Shown: positions 10,356 through 19,751 of the stretch, piece by piece | Numbering within the stretch: the first letter of the stretch is position 1 | Layout: each line of letters opens with the position of its first letter | Source of the DNA: JBBSAT01 sp046351235 | GTDB lineage: Bacteria; Myxococcota_A; Polyangia; Polyangiales; Sandaracinaceae | Length of the DNA: 64,000 bases | Assembly: GCA_046351235.1 (NCBI GenBank) | Contig: JAXLYV010000003.1 | Span: 620,001-684,000, forward strand | Direction: 5' to 3' | Made by a program: the position numbers and the translations under genes | Notes under the pieces: model-generated | What the model was told of the DNA's origin: nothing | Databases searched by the model: none | Seen by the model: only the letters and a program-made list of their open reading frames with translations

Positions 10356-10364
10356 CGCGCTCGC

Positions 10365-12092
10365 ATGAGCGGCCTCGTCGATCTCTCCCCCGGCGCCGTG
10401 TTCGCCGAGCAATTCCGCGTCGTCCGCCCGCTCGCCCGCGGCGGCATGGGCGCCGTGTACGTCGTGGAGCAGCTCGGTACGGCCCGCGAGCGCGCGCTGA
10501 AGCTGATGCACCCGCAGATCGCGTCGGACGAGAAGGCGATCGAGCGCTTCGAGCGCGAGGCGAAGGTCGCCTCGAAGATCGAGAGCGACCACGTCGTCGA
10601 AGTGATCGGCGCGGGCGTCGATCGCAAGACGGCGACGCCTTGGCTCTGCATGGAGCTCTTGAAGGGCGAGACGCTCGCGGACCGCGTCGAGAAGACCGGC
10701 CGCCTCTCGCGCGCCGACATGCTCGAGGTGGTGCGCCAGCTCGGGCACGCGCTGAGCGCGGCGCACGCGGCCGGCATCGTTCATCGAGACCTCAAGCCCG
10801 AGAACGTGTTCCTCGCGACGCCTCGCCGCGAGGGCGTGCCCTTCACGCTCAAGGTGCTCGACTTCGGCGTCGCCGCGCTCGTCGCCGACGCGCAGGGCGC
10901 CAAGACCACGCAGGGCGTGGGCTCACCGATGTGGATGGCGCCCGAGCAGACGAACGTGGGGCGCGTGACGCCGGCGACCGACGTGTGGGCGCTCGGCCTC
11001 ATCGCGTTCTATCTGCTCACGGGCAAGCCCTACTGGCGCGCGCCGAGCGTGGAGGGCAGCTCGCTCACCGCGCTGCTCGTGGAGATGATGGTGGAGCCGA
11101 TGGCGCTCGCGAGCCATCGCGCCAAGGAGCTGATGGCCGGCGGCCTGATCCCGCCGGGCTTCGACGAGTGGTTCGCGCGCGCCGTCGATCGCGATCCGAC
11201 GCGGCGCTTTCCCGACGCGCAGACGGCCGTGCCGCTGCTCGTCGCGGTGCTCGAAGGCGAGGGCGCGGCGAGCGTCGCCTTCGGCTCGACCGCGCTCGCG
11301 AGCTCGCTCCCAGCGACGCGCGAGGCGAGCGCGCTCGGCGTGACGATGCCGGTGGCCGCAGCGGGACCATCGCCCGTCCAGGCCCCGCCGCCCGCCGTGC
11401 CGATCCCGGCGCCGACCACGACGCCGCCCCGCGGCGTGCCGCCGTGGGTGTGGGCCGTCGTCGGTCTCGCGGTGCTCGGGATCGTCGGCGTGGGCGGGGT
11501 CGCGATGATGCTCGGCGGCGGCGACCCGCCCCCGCCACCGACGACGGTCGCGCTCCCGACGAGCGTACCGACGGCGCCGGCCACCGAGATCCCCGCGATC
11601 GCGGTCGACGAGGACGAGGGCGCGCAGGAAGCGGACACGGTCGAGGACGAGGAAGAAGGCGACGACACGGTCGCCGACGAGGAAGAGACCGACGAGGACG
11701 ACACCGACGACGACGCGGCGAGCGAGGACGACGAGACGGACGAGAGCGAGGCCGACGACGAAGGCGAGGCCGAAGCGGAAGAAGAAGCAGAAGCGCCCGC
11801 AGCGCCGCGGCCGCCGAGGCCGCACCGGGCCGCCGTCAGCCCGGCTGCGCGCGCCGCGCGACAGATGATCCTCGACGGCTGCTGGCGCGCGACCTTCGAG
11901 GGCGAGCCTCCGCCGCCCGCGGCCCGCTGGACCTTCGACTTCCAGCTCGGCCCCGCGGGGACGGGCACCAACGTGCGCATCACCGGCCCGAGCGGCGGCC
12001 CCTACTCGAGCTTCCGCACCTGCGTCGTCACGCGCGTCGGGCAGTACCACCCTTCCGACGGCGAGACGCACGTCGAGGTCATGCTCCCGTGA
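10365..12092 (+). CDS. Membrane-anchored eukaryotic-like Ser/Thr protein kinase
   Basis: This 575-residue kinase of the PknB type has a catalytic domain over about residues 18-285. The glycine loop is ARGGMG (24-29), the ATP lysine K46, the catalytic loop HRDLKPEN (140-147) and the metal motif DFG (166-168). The activation segment ends GSPMWMAPEQ. A Pro-rich linker, one transmembrane helix (about 358-385) and a strongly acidic Asp/Glu tract (about 412-480) follow. A C-terminal domain of about 90 residues of unknown type would lie outside the membrane. Its TGA overlaps the GTG of the RCC1 lipoprotein gene. The substrate is unknown. Confidence 0.92.
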   Translation: MSGLVDLSPGAVFAEQFRVVRPLARGGMGAVYVVEQLGTARERALKLMHPQIASDEKAIERFEREAKVASKIESDHVVEVIGAGVDRKTATPWLCMELLKGETLADRVEKTGRLSRADMLEVVRQLGHALSAAHAAGIVHRDLKPENVFLATPRREGVPFTLKVLDFGVAALVADAQGAKTTQGVGSPMWMAPEQTNVGRVTPATDVWALGLIAFYLLTGKPYWRAPSVEGSSLTALLVEMMVEPMALASHRAKELMAGGLIPPGFDEWFARAVDRDPTRRFPDAQTAVPLLVAVLEGEGAASVAFGSTALASSLPATREASALGVTMPVAAAGPSPVQAPPPAVPIPAPTTTPPRGVPPWVWAVVGLAVLGIVGVGGVAMMLGGGDPPPPPTTVALPTSVPTAPATEIPAIAVDEDEGAQEADTVEDEEEGDDTVADEEETDEDDTDDDAASEDDETDESEADDEGEAEAEEEAEAPAAPRPPRPHRAAVSPAARAARQMILDGCWRATFEGEPPPPAARWTFDFQLGPAGTGTNVRITGPSGGPYSSFRTCVVTRVGQYHPSDGETHVEVMLP

Positions 12093-13630
12093 GACGCGCG
12101 GCGCTGCTGCTCGGCCTCGCGCTCGGTGCTTGCCAGTCGGCGCCGAGCCCTGGCGCGCCGTGCACACGCGAGAGCGACTGCAGCGCGCCCACGGTCTGCC
12201 GCTACGGCCGCTGCCGCGCGGAGTGCGCCACGAACCGCGACTGCGGCGCCGCGCAGAGCTGCATCCTCTCCGAGGACCGCCTCGGCGTCTGCCAGCTCGA
12301 CGTGGATCTCGGCTGCGAGACGGGCGTCGGCCGCACCTGCCCCGCAGGCCTCGTCTGTGCGAACGACCGCTGCATCAACGAGTGCGGGTCGAGCGCCGAC
12401 TGCCCCGCGGACGGCGAGTGCCATTTCAGCACCGCGATCGGTCTGCGCGTCTGCGTCGATCCCGGGCGCGTCGATCCCGTCGGGCCCGACGCCGGCACGC
12501 GGCCGACCTCGCCCTGCGGCGTCACCACCGACGTGTGCGTCGGCCACAACTTCGCCTGCGCGCTCCGCGACGGACACGTCTTCTGCTGGGGCGACGACTC
12601 CTCCGGCCAGCACGGCGACCTCGTCGGCCTCCACGACTATCTCCCCACGGAGGTCGTCGGCCCCGACATGATGCCGCTCGACGACATCGTCGAGATCGGC
12701 TGCGGGGCGCTCCACGTGTGCGCGCGCGATGCCGCGAGGAACGTCGTCTGCTGGGGCGGCAACTCCTCGGGCGAGCTCGGCAACGAAGGCACGTCGACCG
12801 GCAATCGAAGCTCCTACGTGCGGGTCGACGTGACCCGTCCCGAGTTCGCGTCCGTGCGCTCCCTCGATGCCGCGCGGCTCGTGATCGGCAGCGCGCACTC
12901 GGCGATCCGACGCCAGGTCAGCGGCCACTGGATCGTCTGGGGCGACAACGCGCAGGCCGAGCTCTTGCCGGGCTCTCCCGGTGCCATCCCGAGCGGCGTG
13001 CCGGCGAGCTGGCTCGACGAGGCGCTCGTGCTGGCGTTCGGCACCTCGCATGCGTGCGCCGCGACCGCCACGTCGGTGATCTGCACGGGCCCGACGGGGC
13101 TCGAGGAGCTGGGCGACACCTCGCTCGCCTCGCTCGCCGGGGCTCGCGATCTCGCCCTCGGCTACCACCACTCGTGCGCGCTCACGCCGAGCGGCATCGT
13201 GTGCTGGGGCTCCGACGTGCTCGGGCAGCTCGGCGACGGGCCGAACGTGCCCCCCGATCCCGGCTGCGGCACCGGCACTTGCTCGTTCGCCCCGCGGCCC
13301 GTCGCCCTCGCCGACGTCGCGCGCCTCGTCCCGAGCTCGGGCGCCGACACGTCGTGCGCGATCACGACCACGGGCGAGCTCTACTGCTGGGGCGAGAACG
13401 GGCGCGGCCAGGTCGATGCGTCCGGCTCCGTGCGCGACGCGCCGGTGCGCCAGGACGGCCTCGCGGGCTTCGTGTGCGACGCCGAGATCGGGCTCACCAC
13501 GATCTGCGCGCTCACCGCGTCGGACCAGGGCGGGACCGTCTACTGCTGGGGAGAGAACGGCAGCGGCCAGATCGGCCTCTTGCCCGACGGCATCGCGCAT
13601 CCGGTGCCGAGCCCGATCGTGCTCCCCTGA
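12089..13630 (+). CDS. RCC1-repeat, Cys-rich lipoprotein
   Basis: The protein has 513 residues and starts at a GTG that overlaps the kinase stop (GTGA), so translation is coupled. The signal peptide ends in LALGAC, a lipoprotein cleavage site. Residues ~20-130 are Cys-rich (CTRESDCSAPTVCRYGRC). The rest contains at least five RCC1/BNR-like blade motifs (CALRDGHVFCWGDDSSG, CALTPSGIVCWGSDVLGQLG, CWGENGRGQ, CWGENGSGQIG), predicting a seven-bladed-type propeller with paired cysteines. It is probably displayed on the outer membrane. A ligand-binding role linked to the kinase is possible but inferred only from coupling. Confidence 0.88.
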   Translation: MRRAALLLGLALGACQSAPSPGAPCTRESDCSAPTVCRYGRCRAECATNRDCGAAQSCILSEDRLGVCQLDVDLGCETGVGRTCPAGLVCANDRCINECGSSADCPADGECHFSTAIGLRVCVDPGRVDPVGPDAGTRPTSPCGVTTDVCVGHNFACALRDGHVFCWGDDSSGQHGDLVGLHDYLPTEVVGPDMMPLDDIVEIGCGALHVCARDAARNVVCWGGNSSGELGNEGTSTGNRSSYVRVDVTRPEFASVRSLDAARLVIGSAHSAIRRQVSGHWIVWGDNAQAELLPGSPGAIPSGVPASWLDEALVLAFGTSHACAATATSVICTGPTGLEELGDTSLASLAGARDLALGYHHSCALTPSGIVCWGSDVLGQLGDGPNVPPDPGCGTGTCSFAPRPVALADVARLVPSSGADTSCAITTTGELYCWGENGRGQVDASGSVRDAPVRQDGLAGFVCDAEIGLTTICALTASDQGGTVYCWGENGSGQIGLLPDGIAHPVPSPIVLP

Positions 13631-13641
13631 CGGAACGCGAA

Positions 13642-13661
13642 AGGCCCGCCGGAGCGGGCCT
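13642..13661. terminator. Bidirectional hairpin terminator
   Basis: AGGCCCGC and GCGGGCCT form a perfect 8-bp stem around a CGGA loop. It lies between two convergent genes, the RCC1 lipoprotein ending at 13630 and the M16-like gene ending at 13685. On the minus strand it is followed by a short T stretch (TTTCG), which suits termination of the M16 operon. Confidence 0.65.
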
Positions 13662-13684
13662 CTCGTCGGAGCGGGGCTCGCGGG

Positions 13685-15313
13685 TCAGGGCGCGGCGGGC
13701 GCCGTCGCCTCGAGCGGATAGCTCGCGATGTGATTGCCGTCGGTGTCGATCACGTGCACCGGGCCCCAGTGCCGCAGCGGATCGACCACGCGCTCGGCGT
13801 CGCCCACCACCACGACCAGCGCCGTGTCCGGCGTGATGTGCGCGCGCGCCGCCGCGAGCGCCTGATCGGGCGTCACGGCGCGGATCTGCGAGCGATAGCC
13901 GTCCCAGTAGTCGTCGGGCAGCCCGAAGATGCGCAGGTAGCCGACCATCCACGCGATGCGGCCCGCGGTGTCGATCGTGAGCGGGAACGAGTCCGACAAG
14001 TAGCGCTCCGACTCGTCGATCTCGGCGGCGGCGGGCGCCTCCGTGGTGATGCGATGCAGGTGCTCCATGAACGCCTCCATCGCGAGGCCCGTGCGGTCGA
14101 TCTCCGGATGCGCCGGATCGGGGCCCACGCTGCCGCGCACGCGGTAGGGGCCGGGCTGCACGAGATCGTCGAGCGACGAGTACACGCCGTAGGTGAGCGA
14201 GCGCTGCTCGCGCAGGTCCATGAACAGGCGCGAGCGCGGCGAGCCACCGAGCACTTCGTTGGCCACCTCGAGCCCGATGAAGTCGGGGTCGGCGCGACGG
14301 ATCGAGAGGTTGCCGATGTTGAACATCGACTGGGCCGAGCCGGGCCGATGCACGACGACGATGTCGCGGCCCGTGCGCGCTGGAACGTCGGGGAACGTGA
14401 CGGCCGGCACGTCGTGCTGGCGCCAGCGCCCGAGCGCGTGGTCGGCCGCCGCCTGCACCGCCGCCGGATCCACGTTGCCCGCGACCACGAGGATCGCGTT
14501 GTTCGGCGCGAAGTGATCGCGGTGCCACGCCACGAGATCCGCGCGCGTCGCGCGCTGGATCGCGTCGGCCGTCGCGTCCACGTGCCCGTACGGGTGCGAG
14601 GGACCGTAGAGCGCGCGATAGAACTCGCGCCGCGCGAGCTGCGCCGGATCGCCGTACTGGAGCGTCAGCCGATCGAGCTCGCGCCGCTTGAGCCGATCGA
14701 GCTCGGCCTGATCGAAGCGCGGGCTCATCGCCATGTCGCCGACGATCTCGAGCATCGTCTCGAGCTGGTCGGAGAGGCCGCGCGCCTGGATCGTCACCGA
14801 GCTCGCGTCCTGGAAGACGTCGAAGTCGGCGCCGAGGTACTCCATCTGCTCGGCGATCTGCGCGCTCGTGCGCGTGCGGGTGCCTTCCTTGAGCATCTTG
14901 GCGACGAGCACCGAGAGGCCCGGCAGGTTGGCCGGATCGGCCGCCATGCCGGAGCGAATCGTGAGGCGCACGTACGCGACCGGGAGCGTGCCGACACGCA
15001 CCGTGTCGATCTCGAGGCCGTTGCGCAGCGTGCTCCGTGCGATCGCGGGCAGATGGACGTCCCGCGGCGTGCCGGACGGCGGCGCCTGCTCGCGCTGGCG
15101 CGGCGGCGGAGGCGCCTCGGCGACCTCTTGGCCCGTGGTGTCCGTCGTCTCGACGGTGGTGGTCTCGGTGGAGCCGCCACCGCACGCGCCGAGCGCGAGC
15201 AGCGAGGCGAGCCCGATCACGACGCCGTTCTTCATGGCATCGCTCGTCGCGATCCTCGGCGCTCCACGGCGCTCCCTGCCGTCCGCCTTCGGGTGCACTC
15301 CTGCCTCGCTCAT
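13685..15313 (-). CDS. M16-family peptidase homologue lacking the zinc motif, lipoprotein
   Basis: This 542-residue pitrilysin/insulinase-family protein has the two M16 half-domains (LRNGLEIDTVRVGTLPVAYVRL, about 90-290; RSLTYGVYSSLD, about 330-520). The position of HxxEH holds LVAKML, so it cannot bind zinc. It is probably the non-catalytic partner of the upstream M16 peptidase, as in other two-chain M16 enzymes. The ATG at 15313 overlaps the upstream stop (ATGA) and has AAGGAGGT 5 bases upstream. However, a lipoprotein signal (VVIGLASLLALGAC) begins only at the ATG at 15235, so initiation at 15235 is a serious alternative. Confidence 0.85.
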   Translation of the reverse strand: MSEAGVHPKADGRERRGAPRIATSDAMKNGVVIGLASLLALGACGGGSTETTTVETTDTTGQEVAEAPPPPRQREQAPPSGTPRDVHLPAIARSTLRNGLEIDTVRVGTLPVAYVRLTIRSGMAADPANLPGLSVLVAKMLKEGTRTRTSAQIAEQMEYLGADFDVFQDASSVTIQARGLSDQLETMLEIVGDMAMSPRFDQAELDRLKRRELDRLTLQYGDPAQLARREFYRALYGPSHPYGHVDATADAIQRATRADLVAWHRDHFAPNNAILVVAGNVDPAAVQAAADHALGRWRQHDVPAVTFPDVPARTGRDIVVVHRPGSAQSMFNIGNLSIRRADPDFIGLEVANEVLGGSPRSRLFMDLREQRSLTYGVYSSLDDLVQPGPYRVRGSVGPDPAHPEIDRTGLAMEAFMEHLHRITTEAPAAAEIDESERYLSDSFPLTIDTAGRIAWMVGYLRIFGLPDDYWDGYRSQIRAVTPDQALAAARAHITPDTALVVVVGDAERVVDPLRHWGPVHVIDTDGNHIASYPLEATAPAAP

Positions 15314-16740
15314 CGCGCACCTCCTTCTTCACTCGCCTCGGGCGGTGGCACGACGTCGAGCACCGTGCGGTTCGTCTCCGTGAAGTACTGGCCGGCGACC
15401 CGCTGCACGTCGGCGCTCGTCACCGCGAGGTAGCGGTCGAGCTCGGTGCGGAGCAGGCGCGCATCGCCGTAGTAGAGCTCGTACTCCGCGAGGTGCTCGG
15501 CGCGCATCAGGTTCGACTGCACGTTCACCACGAAGTACGCACGGATGCGGTTCTGCACGCGCTCCATCTCGCGCGCCGGCACGCCGTGCGCCGCGATGTC
15601 GGCGATCGCCGCGTAGATCTGCGTGCGCGCCTCTTCGGCCGTGTGGCCATCCTGGACGAGACCGAAGACCGAGAACAGGTCCGGGCCGCGCCGATCGTCG
15701 GTGCCGACGCCGACCTCGCTGAGGATCTCCTGCTCGTGCACGAGCGAGCGGTAGAGGCGCGAGCTGTCGCCGTCGCCGAGCACCTCCGAGAGCATCTCGA
15801 GCGCGTAGTGATCCGCCTCGCGATTCGGCGGGATGTGCCACTCGACGTGGAACGCCGGCAGATCCGCGAGGGGATCGAGCATCGTCTCGTGGCGCTCGGC
15901 CGTCTGGGGTGCGAGCTCCGGCGGCGTGTAGGGGACGACGTCGCGGCGCGGGATGCGATCGAAGTACTGATGCGCCGCCGCGAGCGCCTCGGCCGGCTCC
16001 ACGTCGCCCGCGATCACGAGCACGGCGTTGTTCGGCGCGTAGTGCCGCTGCCAGAACTCCTGCACCGCCGAGAGCGGCGAGGTCACGACGTCCTGCACGT
16101 CGCCGATCGTCGAGTGCGCGTAGGGCCAGTAGTCGCCGTAGGCGAGCTCGTTCGCGCGCAGGAACGAGAGCGCGTAGGGCTGGGACTCGTAGTTCTGCTG
16201 GCGCTCCTGGAGCACCGTGATGCGCTGGTTGGCGAACGCCTCCTCCGTGATGTCGAGCGAGGCCATGCGGTCGGCCTCGAGCCAGAGGCCGAGCGCGAGC
16301 TCGTTCGAGGGGAGCGTCTCGAAGTAGTTCGTGCGGTCGTCGCTCGTGGTCGCGTTCGCGTCGCCACCGCGCGCGGCGATGTACGTGAAATGCTCGTTGC
16401 GCGCGACGTTCGCCGAGCCCTCGAACATGAGGTGCTCGAAGAGGTGCGCGAAGCCGCTGCGGCCGCGCTCTTCGTTGCGCGAGCCGACGTCGTAGTAGAC
16501 CGCGATGGCCACGGTCGGTACCGTGTGGTCGGGGTTCACCACGACGCGAAGGCCGTTGTCGAACGTGGCGCGCTCGATCACGAGCGCCCCGAGCGCATCG
16601 CTCGCGGTGCTGCTGGGCGCGGTCGTGGCCGGCGGCGGCGAGCGGTGAGCGCGCTGGGCATCGGCGCCACGCGCGTTCACCACGCCGATCGCCACGATCG
16701 CGGCGAGGAGCGCGAGAAGCCGGAGAGAGCTCTTCTTCAT
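15310..16740 (-). CDS. M16-family zinc metallopeptidase (active subunit)
   Basis: This 476-residue peptidase has a signal peptide (LLALLAAIVAIGVVNARGADA) and the inverted zinc motif HLFEH at residues 99-103, followed by the downstream glutamate region NELALGLWLEADRM. It should be a periplasmic zinc endopeptidase acting on short or unfolded peptides. It is transcribed with, and overlaps by 4 bp, a second M16 protein that lacks the zinc site, so the two probably form a heterodimer. A GGTGGAG sequence lies 6 bases before the ATG at 16740; a second ATG sits directly upstream at 16743. Confidence 0.92.
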   Translation of the reverse strand: MKKSSLRLLALLAAIVAIGVVNARGADAQRAHRSPPPATTAPSSTASDALGALVIERATFDNGLRVVVNPDHTVPTVAIAVYYDVGSRNEERGRSGFAHLFEHLMFEGSANVARNEHFTYIAARGGDANATTSDDRTNYFETLPSNELALGLWLEADRMASLDITEEAFANQRITVLQERQQNYESQPYALSFLRANELAYGDYWPYAHSTIGDVQDVVTSPLSAVQEFWQRHYAPNNAVLVIAGDVEPAEALAAAHQYFDRIPRRDVVPYTPPELAPQTAERHETMLDPLADLPAFHVEWHIPPNREADHYALEMLSEVLGDGDSSRLYRSLVHEQEILSEVGVGTDDRRGPDLFSVFGLVQDGHTAEEARTQIYAAIADIAAHGVPAREMERVQNRIRAYFVVNVQSNLMRAEHLAEYELYYGDARLLRTELDRYLAVTSADVQRVAGQYFTETNRTVLDVVPPPEASEEGGAR

Positions 16741-16886
16741 CATGTTCTCCACCGCCCCGGCATGTGCTGCGCGCGCGGGACGAGGAGGGGTCGATATCAC
16801 GCCCCCGCCCGCTTGGCGACGATCCCGGCCCGCACGAGGGGTGAGGCGGCGTACCCTGGACACTCTCTTTCGCGCGAGGTTCTCCG

Positions 16887-18125
16887 TTGACCGCAGCCGT
16901 CCTTTCGATCGGAACCGAGCTGACCCGGGGCGAGCTGGTCAACGGCAACGCCGCGTGGCTGAGCGAGCGCCTCACCTCGCTCGGGCTCGAGGTGACCGAG
17001 CAGCGCACCGTCGACGACGACACACCGCGCATCGTGGAGGTGCTCCGCGCGCTCGGCGATCGCCATCGCTTCGTGCTCGTCACGGGTGGGCTCGGCCCGA
17101 CGAGCGACGATCTCACCACGGCCGCCGCCGCCGAGGCGCTCGGCGTGCGCCTCTTCCGCGATCAGGCGTCGATCGAGGCGATCGAGCGGCGCTTCGCCAC
17201 GATCGGCCGCTCGATGACACCCTCGAACGCCAAACAGGCGGACTTTCCCGAGGGCGCCACGGTGCTGTCCAACCCGATCGGCACGGCGCCCGGCTTCGCG
17301 CTCACGATCGGGCGCGCGCGCTTCTTCTTCATGCCGGGCGTGCCGGCGGAGATGCGCCGGCTCTACGGCGATCACGTCGAGCCCGCCATCGCGCCACAGG
17401 TGGAGCGGCGCTCGCACCAAGTCAGGCTGCGCACGTTCGGCATGGCCGAGTCTGCGATCGGCGAGAAGCTCGCCGCGATCGAGCACGAGGAGAAGCTCGT
17501 CACGATCGGATATCGCGCGACCTTCCCCGAGATCGAGGTGAAGGTGCTCGCGCGCGGAGCGAGTGAGAGCGAAGCGGAAGCGACGGCGGCGCGTGTCGCC
17601 GAGCGCGTGCGCGCCGCGCTCGGCGCGATCGTCTTCGGGGACGGAGAAGAGGCGTATCCGGCCTACGTGGGCCGCGTGCTGCGGGCGCGCGGGCTCACCC
17701 TCGCACTCGCGGAGTCGTGCACGGGAGGTCTCGTCGGGCAGCTCGTGACGAGCGTGCCCGGCAGCAGCGAGTACCTCCTCTTCGACGCCGTCACTTACTC
17801 GAACGCGTCGAAGATCGCGGTGCTCGGCGTCAACGAAGAGCTCGTGCGCGGCTACGGAGCGGTCAGCCCGGAGGTGGCGGCGGCGATGGCCGACGGAGCC
17901 CGACGGATCGCCGAGGCCGACCTCGCGGTATCGATCACGGGCATCGCGGGGCCGGGCGGCGGGACCGAGCAGAAGCCCGTCGGCACCGTCTTCCTCGCGC
18001 TCGCGAGGAAGGGGCACCCGACGCAGGGTCACGCCCTCAAGCTCGGCGGAGATCGCGAGCGAATTCGGATGCTCTCGGCCTATCACGCCCTGCGCTTGGT
18101 CGTGGAGTCGGTGGAAGGCCGCTGA
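16887..18125 (+). CDS. cinA: CinA-like protein: NMN amidohydrolase with MoCF domain
   Basis: The 412-residue length is normal for two-domain CinA. Residues 1-170 are the molybdopterin-binding-like domain (VLSIGTELTRGELVNGN, VLVTGGLGPTSDDLT, FMPGVPAEMRRL), linked in the family to ADP-ribose pyrophosphatase activity. Residues ~250-412 form the NMN amidohydrolase domain (LALAESCTGGLVGQLVTSVPGSS, GIAGPGGGTEQKPVGTVFLA), which recycles pyridine nucleotides. Translation starts at TTG. It lies 166 bp upstream of recA in the same direction, an order also found in several Gram-positive bacteria. Confidence 0.93.
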   Translation: MTAAVLSIGTELTRGELVNGNAAWLSERLTSLGLEVTEQRTVDDDTPRIVEVLRALGDRHRFVLVTGGLGPTSDDLTTAAAAEALGVRLFRDQASIEAIERRFATIGRSMTPSNAKQADFPEGATVLSNPIGTAPGFALTIGRARFFFMPGVPAEMRRLYGDHVEPAIAPQVERRSHQVRLRTFGMAESAIGEKLAAIEHEEKLVTIGYRATFPEIEVKVLARGASESEAEATAARVAERVRAALGAIVFGDGEEAYPAYVGRVLRARGLTLALAESCTGGLVGQLVTSVPGSSEYLLFDAVTYSNASKIAVLGVNEELVRGYGAVSPEVAAAMADGARRIAEADLAVSITGIAGPGGGTEQKPVGTVFLALARKGHPTQGHALKLGGDRERIRMLSAYHALRLVVESVEGR

Positions 18126-18193
18126 TCTTTTTTCGCGCGAAGCGTCAGTCGCGCGAAGCCGCGCCGTTCCCACCGATGTCCGGCTCGAAAAGC

Positions 18194-18222
18194 TGGACAA
18201 GTGTCACTGAACGGGATATCAG
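18194..18222 (+). promoter_or_regulatory. Candidate recA promoter
   Basis: TGGACA (18194-18199) and TATCAG (18217-18222) are spaced by 17 bp, about 70 bp before the recA ATG. The -10 region is framed by CTGA and TCAG (18207-18222, CTGA-N8-TCAG). This loosely recalls a LexA operator layout (CTG-N10-CAG), but the inner bases do not match known boxes. DNA-damage control is therefore only a suggestion. Confidence 0.4.
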
Positions 18223-18291
18223 GGTGCGACTCGACTGCGCGGGAGGGGCGATTCTCTCGGCGGCGGCTCGGCCCACGGAAAGGGAACGTAC

Positions 18292-19365
<1,074 letters not shown>

Positions 19366-19514
19366 TCGAGAGCGCGAGCCTCGTGGCTCGCCACGCGGGT
19401 CGCTCGCGATCGTCCCTCGGAGCCCCTCGCTCGCGCGTCGCGCGGCGGGGGGCTTCGCGCTGGGTGGAGTCACGCGCGGGGGCCCCCTTCGAGGTGCCCC
19501 CGCTCGCGGCGTCG

Positions 19515-19664
19515 AACCTCGATTCCGCGCACCTCGATTCGGCGCACCTCGATTCCGCGCACCTCGATTCCGCGCACCTCGATTCCGCGCACCTCGATTC
19601 CGCGCACCTCGATTCCGAGCACCTCGATTCCGCGCACCTCGACTCCTCGCGCCTCGATTCCGCG
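19515..19664. repeat. 15-bp tandem repeat, ten units
   Basis: Ten consecutive copies of a 15-bp unit (consensus CACCTCGATTCCGCG) follow recA by 150 bp; units 1, 2, 7, 9 and 10 carry one to three changes, and a further partial copy follows. The unit length keeps all six frames in phase. In the forward frame of the next lipoprotein gene it would read HLDSA repeated, similar to the spacing of pentapeptide-repeat proteins. No start codon clearly places it inside a gene. Confidence 0.95.
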
Positions 19665-19751
19665 CACCTCGAGGCGCCGGGCTCGGGTGAGCCGGCTCGA
19701 GAGCCCGTCTGCGGCGCGGGCTCGTGCCTCGCCGGCTCGCGTCTGGACGGG

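Noticed and set aside
13730..15433. Long forward ORF opposite the M16-like gene
   Set aside because: It is a complementary-strand artefact, rich in Arg and His, with no recognisable motif, while the minus strand has clear M16 half-domains.
19515..19664. Possible CRISPR array
   Set aside because: The units are 15 bp and directly adjacent, with no unique spacers and no cas genes, so it is a simple tandem repeat.
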